Origin: Cannabis sativa
Taxonomy: Eukaryota; Streptophyta; Magnoliopsida; Rosales; Cannabaceae
Assembly: GCF_029168945.1 (NCBI RefSeq)
Contig: NC_083603.1
Location: 9,114,001-9,178,000, forward strand
Direction of reading: 5' to 3'
DNA length: 64,000 bases
Shown here: piece by piece, positions 11,526-23,600 of the stretch
How the letters are laid out: the number at the start of each line of letters is the position of its first letter
Position numbering within the stretch: position 1 is the first letter of the stretch
The notes under the pieces: generated by a model
The model's database searches: none
Told to the model about the DNA's origin: nothing
The model's input: the letters and a program-made list of their open reading frames with translations, nothing else
Made by a program: the position numbers and the translations under genes

Positions 11526-13211
11526 CTAAAGAACAAACCTAGAAACTGAAAAACAAATTAAGGGATAAGCTCTAGCAAGGGCAAGCCCAGGTCCCTCTTC
11601 AAGATCAACCTTGTCAATAAACCCTTTCCACTCAAAGCACTGAACCATACAAGCAATACTTGTTTGAATGATCAACAAAGCAAGTGAAGCTCCTGGGCAC
11701 CCTCTTCTTCCACTCCCAAATGGCAAAAGATTGAAACTTTGTCCCTTAACATCCATATGGTTGACATTTCCACTCCCATCTTCACTTAGAAACCTCTCTG
11801 GGTTGAACTCAAGAGGATTTTCCCAATATTTGGAGTCTCTACCAATAGCCCACGAGTTAATATACACTCTGGTCTTTTAAGGAATATAGTAACCATTAAT
11901 GGTGCAATCTTCAGCTGATTCTCATAGTATTAGTGGCCCAGCTGGGTGAAGCCTCAATGTCTCTTTTGTTATAGCTTGAATATATGGAAGATTAACAATG
12001 TCTGACTCCTCTACTAGTCTGGTTTTTCCAACTAAGCTATCTATTTCTTTTCTTGCCTTTTTCATAATGTTTGGGTGGTCTATTAGCTCTAATAGTGCCC
12101 ACTCTATAGTTATGCCAGTTGTTCCAGTCCCAGCTACAAATATATCCTGTAGATGTGAAATATATCGTAACAAATGTATGAATTGTAATTTAAGGCCTAA
12201 ATTGCACAATGGTGTTTTACCTTTCACTCTTAAAGATTAATTCTGAGATATTGCAAATCAAAGTGGTGTTTGAATTTAAGACTTTAAAGGAATGTTTAAG
12301 AGTTTGAAAGAACATACCAGTATAAATGCCTTGATATTATCTCTGCCGAATTTGATATCTGATTTGTGGTATTCATCGTTTACTATGTCAAGCAAAATGT
12401 CAAGCAAGTCTTTAACAATATCATTTCTTCCCTTCTCTACATTCCTAGCTTCTTCACGCTCTAGTATTATCCTCTCCATCATAGAGTCAAACTTTTCATG
12501 GAAGCCTTTTCCTCTTGCCTCAAATCCTTGCAAATCCCAATTTTTACGAAACCAAAAAAAATCTGACAAATTGAATTTCCCAACAGATTGGTTTCTTTCT
12601 TTGACCAATTCCTTTATCTTCTCAGCCTCACTAGGAACATCATCATCATTCCCAGAACACATTTGCTTCATAATCATTCCTGTTATGATATTATTTGTAA
12701 TCTTAGTAAGCTCTTTACCAATTTTAATTGGTTCCTTAGACTCAGCTCTTTTGCTCATCAATTTCATAAATCTTTTTATCTCTTCACTCCTAACTGGAAG
12801 AAGCTTATTAAGTGATTGGCTACCAAGAAGCTGAGTCATGCACAATTTCTTCATGAACTTCCAATAAGGTCCATATGGTGCAAATGTGAAGTCAGCTAAA
12901 GGATAAGAAATGTGGTCAATTACACTTAATTGAGGTCTATTTGAGAACCAAGTTTCCTTTGTCTTAAGGAAGAGTTTGGCTAATTCAGGGGAGGAAACCA
13001 CAATTGAGGGAATAGAGCTAAGAGAGAGATAAATCAAGGGTCCATAGGTGTTTGAGATTTTTTGGAAAGATTGGTGTGGTATTAGGCCAAGTAGGTGAAT
13101 GTGTCGAATGACAGGAAAAGCAAATGGGCTCAGTGGAAGTCGAACCATGGTCCGACTTTTTGTCAACGTGGCTCGAACAAGCATGGTAGAGACTAACCAG
13201 ACAAGGAAAAT
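11526..13211 (-). pseudogene. Cytochrome P450 pseudogene, CYP71 clan (CYP93-like)
   Basis: A membrane-bound haem monooxygenase of plant secondary metabolism. Exon 1 (about 13211-12318) has the anchor FLVWLVST, a degenerate Pro-rich hinge (RLPLSPFAFP), LLGLIPHQSF, SYPLADFTFAPYGPYWKF and the D/G-helix region. The intron is 12317-12147 (minus-strand GTATG...ACAG). Exon 2 (12146-11526) has the I-helix [14 protein letters not shown] (Gly where Asp or Glu is usual), the K-helix [12 protein letters not shown] (FNPERFLS) and the haem loop [10 protein letters not shown]. Two in-frame stops, TGA at 11934-11932 and TAA at 11879-11877, fall between K-helix and PERF. No ATG is found before the anchor: coding meets an LTR-like sequence at 13212, and the first Met (13184) would remove most of the anchor. 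CYP93 is the best family guess from the exon 1 text; substrate unknown. Confidence 0.9.
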
Positions 13212-13530
13212 GTTAGGACCTAGAATTAGTGTGGTGTGCTTATATTAAATAAAAAGGTATTTGGGTCATTGTATTAAGTGGAGTGTTTGAGTGAGATTAC
13301 AATAGTATATATAGAATACTAAGGAGGATTGGTCGGTAGGCAATGTATTGAGTAAATCTCTATTTGCATCAAAGGGGCCTAAGGTCTCCCATACTTTGTA
13401 ATTGGATTTCTCATACATTCAATACACATTTTCTATTGTTTTGGTACTGTTCTACCCCTATTATTGCTGCTGTTTGTGCTATTTGCTACTGTTTTATTGT
13501 GTTCTTGAGTTTGGAATTCTCGGGTCTTAT
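13212..13530 (+). repeat. LTR-like sequence joined to the P450 N-terminus
   Basis: Starts with TGTTAGGACC exactly where the P450 coding sequence stops making sense, and contains a TATATATAGAAT stretch, a run of transcript-end-like sequence (CATTCAATACACATTTTC) and pyrimidine-rich DNA. This resembles a small copia LTR. I could not find a clean CA terminus or a partner copy, so the right border (about 13530) is uncertain. Confidence 0.4.
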
Positions 13531-14808
<1,278 letters not shown>

Positions 14809-15190
14809 AAATTTGTTATCAGAATATAGCAGTCCCAGATCCTAATGGAGTATTAAATGGATTATTTTCTGATGCAAGAAATTCAACGAAATAGAACTGA
14901 AGAATATGTATGTATGGAATAGAAGGCCATTTGTGAAATCCATTTTTCAGGCTATGGACTAACTTCTCATTAATAATAATTAATTAATATAGGATAAGTA
15001 AAAAATAGAACTGAAGAATACTTATGTCTCTATTAATCAAAACTAAACTTAATCACTAAACAATTAATTGTAACCAAGCCTTCACAATCATTATTTGATA
15101 TCATGTAAAAGAGAGAACACCATGATAACGAAAATCTTTTGTTGCTTTTGAGATTTGAGGTGAAGGTGTGGTATTATATAGTTGTCTTGC

Positions 15191-15345
15191 GATTGATACT
15201 ATTATGAATGAGCTCTATTTACTATATATTAATCTCTGTCTGGTATTTAATTTACATACAACGTTTATATATATTTTTTTTTTCTTTTGAATAATTAACG
15301 TTCATGTTTTAGGAATAGGAAATATAGAAACTAATGGTAATAAGG
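15191..15345. repeat. Short copy of sequence flanking the B3 locus
   Basis: 15191-15262 (GATACTATTATGAATGAG, then CTATTTACTATATATTAATC and GGTATTTAATTT) matches 56167-56194 plus 56813-56865. 15307-15340 (TTTTAGGAATAGGAAATATA and following) matches 58930-58960. In the 56-59 kb copy these parts are separated by a 0.6-kb insertion and by about 2 kb that includes the B3 gene. Here they are only some 45 bp apart. Confidence 0.7.
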
Positions 15346-15569
15346 AAATAAATGAATAACGTGCAAGCTGGAAAAAATGAGTGTTTGTGATGCGGAATCT
15401 CCGGTGCTCGGAACTCTAGTTACGTGGCACACTCACGCGCCTTATTTCTCTTTCTCTTTCTTGTGTTCAATTTTTTTTTTTAAAAAAATAATTATTTTAA
15501 AGGGAGATATATTACTTGTTATAACAACAAAAAAAATTAAAAAAATAATTATACATATTTATGTATATA

Positions 15570-15830
15570 TATATTTTTTTTTTTGACGCGGTGATCAAAA
15601 TCACACAAGATTATCAAAGCAGCAATCCACAATCGGTGACGGCACCTCTTCGAACCAGGATAGCTCATTGTCTAACCGAAGGGCATGCTTTGTCAAACCA
15701 TGCGCTGCAAAATTCTCATCTCGAGCCACATGGGACAAAACTGCCCCCAGAAATTTAGACAATAAAGCTATAACATCATCAAACAGCACGACATCACATT
15801 GAAGAAACACCTTCCCATTACTAACTAGTT
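15570..15830 (-). pseudogene. 3' tail of a LINE: end of the RNase H domain plus poly-A
   Basis: The minus strand gives FLGAVLSHVARDENFAAHGL and LRLDNELSWFEEVPSPI (15600-15810). This is the end of the RNase H domain found at the C-terminus of plant L1 ORF2, with the conserved H-V-x-R-x-x-N and A-x-x-L spacing and the Trp-rich end; compare the homologous end of the LINE at 26570-26697. On the same strand a poly-A run follows (T-run at about 15571-15583 on the plus strand). A heavily 5'-truncated insertion. Confidence 0.8.
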
Positions 15831-17640
15831 GTCTTTACAGCAAGGCGAAACTGAAAAATTGCAACACCAAAACAAAAAAACAGTTATATTAGAATGACAA
15901 TTTTCAAAATAAAATAATATATAAAATTAGAAATTAACACACACTTCATAACTCTAACTCTCAGCAATACTAAAAACTAAAAAATCAACAGAATTTCTAA
16001 GAATAACTAGCCAAAGGTATTACCCTTTGGCTAGTAACAACAAACTAGCACCCTAATATAAAAATATTGAAAAATTATATCAAACAAATTAAGTTTAAAA
16101 TTAGGATTATCAGTAATTCTCTGTAATTGTAGGTGCCCTCCACAAAATAACCTACAAAATAACAAAATAAAATTCTATTACCACACAATATAATGAAAAG
16201 ATAATGTGAAATAACAATAGTAAAAAACTATATTTAATATAAGGACTTAAACTTGAAATACTTATCTGTCAAAAAAGAACAAGTCGTTGAAATAGAAATC
16301 ATGAGCAGAATCACTTCTCTTGCCAATTGACCAAACCACGAAATTACCCTAAACAAATAGGGACAAGCCATAAAATGGCACAAAAGCCAAAAGAGGTACA
16401 AAAGTCGTAAAAGGCATCAAAACTATCAAAAAATAGTGCAAAAAACCCATGTGATCTCATATATACTTTTAAACAAATATTAATACTATAATAGTCAAAA
16501 CAAGGAGTAATTAACATCTTAATTAAAAATAAAATATCCCACAAAATATATATTTATATATAATATAATATTTTAAGAATTTTTAAATCAAAACTCAACT
16601 AAAATAAAATACATTTATTTATGGTAAAAATAATTAATTTAATAAAATTTAATTATGGTTTTAAAAGTAATGGATAATGAATGCAAAAAGACCTTATAAA
16701 TTAATAACTTTATGTAAAACAAAATAATACATTTTAAGTGAAAAACAATAGTAACAAGCTCTAAAATATTACATAAAATTATAAATGGTAAGAAAAAATT
16801 AAATGATAATGTAAAAATAAATTTCCTTTAATGTAATTTAATGAGTTTCATAAATCTTTTCCTAAAAAAGTATCATATATAATAATCAATATCAAATAAG
16901 ATAATGAAAATAAAACTGAAATCAATCACGAGATAAATTGGCACAGCCATTAAACTACAATCAAATTCTTAAATTAAATATATAATTAAAAATAAAATCA
17001 AAACCTATTAAGTAAAATTAGCCTTATATAACCTACTATATATATATATATATTATAAAAATAGTATGAGACTTATTAAAGCTATTAAATTACAAAAATA
17101 TTAAAGCAATACTAGTAAAAGAAAATAGACTAAAATATTAAATTAAATTAAATAGTAGTACATCAACATAAAAATTAAAATTCTACAGTAAATAAATTTC
17201 TCTATTTTTAGAAAGAAACAATAGGTGTTAAGACAATTAAATTAATGAAAATTTGTCATAGGCATAAAATTATCATAATTAATTCTAAATCATAAATAAT
17301 AACATAAATTTTACCTAAAAAGATGGAAAATTGAGTATAATTAAATTAAAAGATACTAAATCACAACCGAAAACACATATGTATAATATTTAATTAAAAA
17401 TTTTACAAAAATAAAACAAATATATAGTATAACTACTTAAGGAAAAAAATATAGTATGATTGAAAATTGAAATGAATTAATAAATAAGGAAATTAATAAT
17501 TAAAAAATTATGCCTAAAAATATAGTTGACTTATAAACTAATGATAATAATAAAAAATATTTATTTTAATTTTGAATGCAAAAATAGCTAAAATTGGGGG
17601 AGAAAAAGGAGAATTACTCATGAGATATTGGACTTGTTAA
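15831..17640. other. AT-rich intergenic DNA, no gene seen
   Basis: Very AT-rich, with simple AT dinucleotide runs (for example around 17037-17052). No convincing reading frame, RNA gene or transposon terminus seen. Confidence 0.6.
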
Positions 17641-17644
17641 TGGC

Positions 17645-17945
17645 CGATCATTTCACGATATTCTCGTCGATCTGAGCGAGAGAATGAAGGTTGCATCTAA
17701 CAATGGTGTCCGCAAAAGTACACGTGTCCTCCGCCATATGCCCCGGCGGAGCATCCACTAAGTACGATTCCACTGCCACCGTACCGGAGATCGAAGAATG
17801 AAGAGTCGTAACAGATCGGTAGTTCGTGAGTCTGTGTTCGCCGCCGACTATGCTGGAACTGATGATGTGGCGTTCTTTGTCGAGGATCTCGAGTCTAACC
17901 GAATTGTTATTCGCCGAAAGACCTAAAACGACCTGAACAAATAAT
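17645..17945 (-). pseudogene. C-terminal part of a PYR/PYL/RCAR abscisic acid receptor (PYL4/5/6-like)
   Basis: The minus strand gives VRLEILDKERHI, IVGGEHRLTNYRSVTTLH, VAVESYLVDAPPGH and FADTIVRCNLHSLAQ, then a stop near 17645. This is the second half of the START-fold ABA receptor that binds ABA and then inhibits PP2C phosphatases. The latch (GGEHRL) is intact. The gate, normally SGLPA, reads LGLSA, so gate Ser and Pro are both changed. The N-terminal half, about 85 residues, is missing: upstream the coding runs into an AT repeat (17941-17962), preceded by an acceptor-like TTGTTCAG. PYL4-6 genes are normally intronless. Loss of half the fold makes it non-functional as a receptor. Confidence 0.88.
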
Positions 17946-18016
17946 ATATATATATATATATTTGTAAAATATACTAAATGCAAATAATATATATCCAATA
18001 ATATAAAACATTCACA

Positions 18017-18190
18017 TTAAAATAAAAACACAAAACTATGCCCAGATAGCCGGAGTTGAAGTCGTCCGCTGTCTCTAGGAGAGGATGAGGCGTGCTCCGT
18101 TGTTGGCCCACCATGGCTTTGTCGTCGCTCCATTGAGCCAAAGAACGAGAGGTTTTTGATTATTGGTTCATTATGAGCATACTTTAATTC
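18017..18190. other. GC-richer stretch between PYL and invertase fragments, unassigned
   Basis: GC content rises here relative to both AT-rich sides, as if coding-derived, and one minus-strand frame is open. None of the frames shows a family I recognise. It could be a further captured or decayed gene piece. Confidence 0.35.
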
Positions 18191-18194
18191 TAAA

Positions 18195-18580
18195 AAAAAA
18201 AGAAATGGCACAATTTAATAGTAGACAAAAAATCCAGTGGTATTGACTTTTGATCCCATTGTGAGCCTCCATTTCCCATCGGGTCCGATCCAAGCGGTGG
18301 TCGGGTCACGAAAATCTTTGACTCCGATTCCGGCTGGGGGTACCAGTACGGGGTTTTTGTCGGATTTGACCCATTTGAGGAGGAGGGGATCAGATAGGTC
18401 GGCGGGTTAGGCGAGATTCTGTACCTGCACGGATTCGTTGGTGGATCCAGTGTAGAGCATAACGATCTGACCGTCGGGAAGAAAAGTGGCTGAACCAGTC
18501 CAGACTCCATTGACGTCGTACCAGTTGTCCGGGACCATAGCAAAAGGAAGGTAGAGCCCTGAAACCAGTGCCTTTTTGAA
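18195..18580 (-). pseudogene. Fragment of vacuolar acid invertase (GH32)
   Basis: The minus strand reads [44 protein letters not shown], then a stop (TAA, 18409-18407) where Tyr or another residue stood, then [34 protein letters not shown] and [17 protein letters not shown]. These are the blocks of plant vacuolar beta-fructofuranosidase, which splits sucrose. FRDP holds one of the three catalytic-site acidic residues; the nucleophile block (N-DPNG) and the E-C-P/V block are absent. After [12 protein letters not shown] the similarity is lost at an A-run near 18190. A single-exon fragment, minus strand like the PYL piece. Confidence 0.88.
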
Positions 18581-18868
18581 TCATCAAAAATTAATTGATA
18601 TACATATTTATATTTAGCTACCCTACATATATAGATTTCAATAGGTAAGAGTCTATATTGTGTTTATATAAGTGTAGGTGTTAAACTAATGATTAATGAA
18701 TTATTAAACTGCAAAATTAAATATTTTACTATACAAAATTTGATTAAGACAAAAATTAATTATCTCTTAAAATAATGTTATTTGACTATAAAATAGCATA
18801 TTTTGATTGTAGCCCTGAAAATAATAACACTTGCCCATATATATTTTAGTTTCTTTTCTAATTAATTT

Positions 18869-18879
18869 TTACAAACTTA
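18869..18879. repeat. Target-site duplication, left copy, of the LINE
   Basis: TTACAAACTTA at 18869-18879 is repeated exactly at 26744-26754, directly after the poly-A of the LINE. An 11-bp duplication is typical of target-primed reverse transcription. Confidence 0.85.
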
Positions 18880-19115
18880 GCCAGCGAGAAAACTGTTTAT
18901 ATAATATGTGCCCTTTTTAAGTCTATAGCAGTTAAGTGTTTTTAACTAATTTTCTTTCATTTCAACTTCCTACCCGATTGCTCCCTTCAATCCAAAGCAG
19001 TTTCCTTCATGTAACCGCTCCTTTTCTGGGTTTTTTCTCATCTCTTGTTATCCTTTTACCTTTCTTCTACCCCTTTCCATTGCAACCACTTTCAGTTCTG
19101 TGTGATGTAAATGAC

Positions 19116-20662
19116 ATGGATCCCCTTTTCGTTTTAATCTTTCTCTCACTGATGAGGAAAGATCCACTCTAGTCCTCACTGAGGAGGACACCCCTGATGC
19201 TTCATCCACTGCAGTTCATGTTCTAATAGCCAAGGTTATCACTGCTTCTTTTGTTCGCAAACTGACTTTTTTCAATCAAATGTCGGGTCACTGGAAGGGC
19301 AGATTTCCAATCATTATCACTGAATTTGAAGATGATATGTTCAAGATTACTTTTGGTTGTGAGGGGGATAAGTTCCGAGTCCTCAACAAAGAACCGTGGC
19401 ATTTTCAAAATCATCTCATTGTTTTACACTCACCAGATGTTCAGCAAAATGTGTGCACCACTGATTTAGCCTATACTCCCTTTTGGGTTCAAGTTTACCG
19501 TCTGCCCTTCCTAAGTAAGTCGAAAGCGCTTGCTAAAGCACTTGGAAACATAATTGGTGAATTTCTAGATGTCCATGAAGACTCACTTGCTGAAGGTTGG
19601 GGGCCTTTCTTAAGAATTCGTGTGAAGCTTCAGGTTACAAAGCCTCTCCCTCGAGGACAAATGATCAGTCTACCAAGGATTAAGGATGAATTCTGGGTTG
19701 ATTTTTGCTACGAGCGATTACCTGAGTTTTGTTTTGAGTGTGGACGACTTGGTCACCCTTTGGAAAAATGTATTGCTTTTATGGAACGAATGGATAGTGG
19801 AAACGATGATGATTTTGATTATGGTTCGTGGATGAAAGGATCAAAACTTCCCACTTCTGGATATGACAAATACAGACAAGACTTTTCAAAAGGCAATGCA
19901 TGGCCTTTCTTGACACGTCTCACCCGTAACACTATTTCTTCTACTTTGCCACAACTGAATAAATTACCACCTCCTACTCCAAATGCATTGACTGCTGGTG
20001 AATCGTCCACAACTATTTCGACTAATCCTGGGTCTACAATCCCCCACGGCCTGACTTTGCCAACCACTGCAGTTGCTCCTTCTGTTAGCCAGTCCCATAT
20101 CACTCTGCATTCTACACCAGATCACCCTGTCCATACCTCTCCCTCTCCTTCAATACTCCCATCATCAGTCATTCCTTGTAACCATGCCCCTCTAAGTAAT
20201 GCCACGACTGTGCCCTCTGCCCCTACACATACCAATTCAAAATTAAAACAACCAATGTCATCCAATACTGTACTTTTATCACACATATACACCCCTGACA
20301 TTGGCCATTCCCCTCCAAACCGTATACCTGTTGCTACTTACCCTCCATTAACACGCCCTATACCACCTCCATATGCTGGTAATAACTTAGCCCCCCTTCA
20401 CCATGGCCTTTACACGTCTGCTACTCCACCCTTTACCCTTGCTGTGACTGCTAACAAAGAAAACTTATACCCCAACAAGGTGCTAAAGAGGCAGACTGAT
20501 CAGTTGTCTATGAGACAATTATTGAAGCGTTGTCGCAATCAAATTGACACCCCAGCTGCTCCTTCCTCGTCACAAGGAGTTGGTTTCAATCAAAATGTTT
20601 CCTCCTTTATGTTGGATTCAGATGATTCTTCTGACGATTCAGCGGGGTTGCAACCATCATGA
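19116..20662 (+). pseudogene. LINE ORF1 (DUF4283 and CCHC zinc knuckle)
   Basis: The RNA-binding protein of plant L1 elements. The probable start is ATG at 19116 (MDPLF). The frame must shift by one base near 19130 to reach FNLSLTDEERSTLVLTEED, and then runs openly from 19133 to the stop at 20660-20662. Without the shift the longest frame begins at Met 19280. Domains: DUF4283-like part (FNQMSGHWKGRFPI, EPWHFQNHLIVLHSP), a Pro-rich joining segment, the knuckle CFECGRLGHPLEKC near 19730-19772, then a long Pro/Ser/Thr-rich tail and an acidic SDDSSDDS end. The stop codon overlaps the ORF2 start (ATGA). Confidence 0.88.
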
Positions 20663-23600
20663 ATATCTTAAGTTGGAACGCTAGGGGGTTGGGGAATCCC
20701 AAAGCGTTCAGACACCTGAAGCTGCTTGTTCGTCAGCAGTCTCCCCAGGTTCTTTTTCTCATGGAAACTCGTCTCGGTAGCAATGCAATTTCTCGGTTTC
20801 GTCAATCCTTGCAGTTCAAAAATGGTCTTGAGTCCCCACGGGTTGGTTTGAGTGGTGGGCTAATCCTGCTTTGGAAAGATAATATTAATATTTCTCTTAA
20901 TATTTTTGGTCCTACTTATTTTGATTGTTTCTTATCCACTGCTTCCACTATCCACTTTACTGCCTTCTATGGAGCTCCTGAAGCATCCAACCGATCCACT
21001 TCATGGACCCTTCTTCGACGATTGAATGATATAGCTCCTTCTATGCCATAGTTTCTCATTGGTGATTTCAATGAAATCTTATCTCAAAGCGACAAATTGG
21101 GTGGCTCATTGCGCAATGAATCACAAATAGAGGCCTTCCGCAACACCTTAGACCATTGTCATCTTCAAGATTTGCCTTATGAAGGTGATCGTTTCACTTG
21201 GGTTAAAAATAGAAAAGCTGTCACTACAATTAAAGAGAGGTTGGACTGGGTTTTCACGAATCACTTGTGGAGTTCAATTTTTGAGGTGCCAACAGTCTCG
21301 CACTTGGATTTTTTCTCATCTGATCACCGCGCCATTGCTACTACTGTTACTTCTTTGCACTCTACTGCTGCTCCCCCTCAAAAGCACTCACGATTTCGTT
21401 TTGAAAAACTATGGTTAGCCGATCCCGAAAGCAAGGAAATTATATCCTCCTGCTGGTCTGATGTTTCTCACCCTGATTCCATCACTAATATCACTCAAAA
21501 GCTTGAATGTTGTGCCAAATCTCTTCAACAGTGGCACATCCGCAAATATGGTCACATGAAAAAAAGGATTGATGAAGCACAGTCCACGGTTACAACTCTT
21601 AATAATATCAGCAATCACTCCCCTACAACAGCTGCCTCGCTCAAAACTTCTGAATCTATCCTTGATGACTTGCTGGAACAAGAAGAAATGTATTGGCAAC
21701 AGCGATCTCGCATTGACTGGCTCCAACTTGGAGATCGAAACACCAAGTTCTTTCATTCGAAAGCTTCTGCGAGGAAGGCTAACAATAAAATAAAATTTCT
21801 TCAAACCGAAGGGGGTCTTCGGGTTACATCTAAGCATGATATGGCTGAGGCTATTCAAGATTATTTTGAAGGAATTTTTCAGAGTAGTTCAGTTGATGAA
21901 GATGCTCTTGCTGCCATCATTCATTCGATCCCAACAACCATTACACAAGAAATGAACAGTGACCTTACCAAGCCATTTACCCCTTCTGAAGTAAAAGATG
22001 CTTTGTTCTCTATGGGTTCTGATAAAAGCCCCGGCATTGATGGTATGTCGGCAATGTTCTACCAACAACATTGGGACATTGTGGGTGATTCGGTTTGTTC
22101 TGCTGTCCTTAATGTCTTGAACCATGGAGCTGATCCAACACCTTTAAACTCAACGATGATCACGCTTATACCAAAGAAGAAGAAACTACTCTTTGTCAAA
22201 GATTATCGACCCATTGCTCTATGTAACGTAATCTCTAAGCTCATCACCAAAGTGTTGGTAGGCCGGTTTAAACCAGTTCTGCCTCTTGTTATCTCAGAGA
22301 CCCAAAGTGCCTTTTTACCAAACTGTCTTATCACTGACAATATACTTGTGGCCTTTGAATTAATCCATGGAATTAAACTGAGAACATCTGGTCGCAAAGG
22401 AGTTGCTGCTATGAAGCTTGATATGTCAAAAGCTTTCGATCGAGTTGAATGGTGCTTTATTCAGCGGGTTATGGAAAAAATGGGTTTCTGTTCGTAATGG
22501 GTAGCTCTTATCATGACATGCCTGACTACAAACCACTTCAGTTTCTTGCTAAATGGAGAAGCTACGGGCTCCCTCACACCAACCCGTGGTCTGAGACAAG
22601 GTTGCCCCCTATCACCAAACCTGTTCTTAATTTGTTCTGAAGGGTTCTCTCGGCTGCTACAACATGAAGAATTGTCAGGTAACCTCCATGGATATAAGCT
22701 CACCAGGCGGGCTGAACCAATTTCACATTTGTTGTTTACCGATGACAGCCTGCTCTTTTGCCATGCTGATGGAAGTTCGTGCCTCTCTATCAAGCGCGTT
22801 CGTGACATATACCACCGTGCTTCGGGCCAAACCATCAATGCTGAAAAGTCCAATATGTCTTTTTCACCAAACACAACTCTGGCTGCTCAGATTTTCTTCC
22901 ATCGAACTCTCTCCATGCCAATAACTGACTGTCATGAAACTTATCTTGGCTTGCCAGCCTATTCGGGCCGTGACAAACAACATATGTTTAGCGATATTAA
23001 AGAGAAGGTTTGGCGGCTGATGAATTCTTGGAATGAAAAAATATTTTCCTCGGGAGGCAAGGAAATCCTTCTCAAGGCTGTTGTTCAATCCATTCCAACT
23101 TATGCTATGAGTTGCTTTCGCCTACCTACAACGGTTTGTAACAAGTTAGAATCCATGATGTCTAACTTTTGGTGGGGTCGAACTGTAAATGGCTCACGGA
23201 TTCATTGGAGAAATTGGAAATTGATTTGTAAATCCAAAGCAGATGGGGGAATTGTTGGGTTTTATGCCCTAAATAAAACTCATTTCATATAATCGGATTT
23301 ACTTATTAATAAAGATCAGAAATAACATTTTATGTTGCATGGTTCACATGATTTATTTCATGATTATGTGTATATAATGTATGAATTCTTTTTAAGTCCA
23401 GAACATATGAGTTGGTTAAAGATTATAGTGTTGTCAGCACAGTGGAATATAATCTTTATTATATGTTCAAAAGTAGATTCTCTGATTTGTCAGAACACTG
23501 GATTTAGACTGACATGGTATAATCAGCGATAGGTATTCTTACACCTTGGAAAAGTGTTATGTCCTTTCCAGGACATTGGCAAAGTTTACCAGTATCGGAT

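Noticed and set aside
18931..19172. Frame of 78 codons at the LINE 5' end as an extra gene
   Set aside because: Its last part is the true ORF1 start read before the frameshift near 19130; the first part is 5' UTR.
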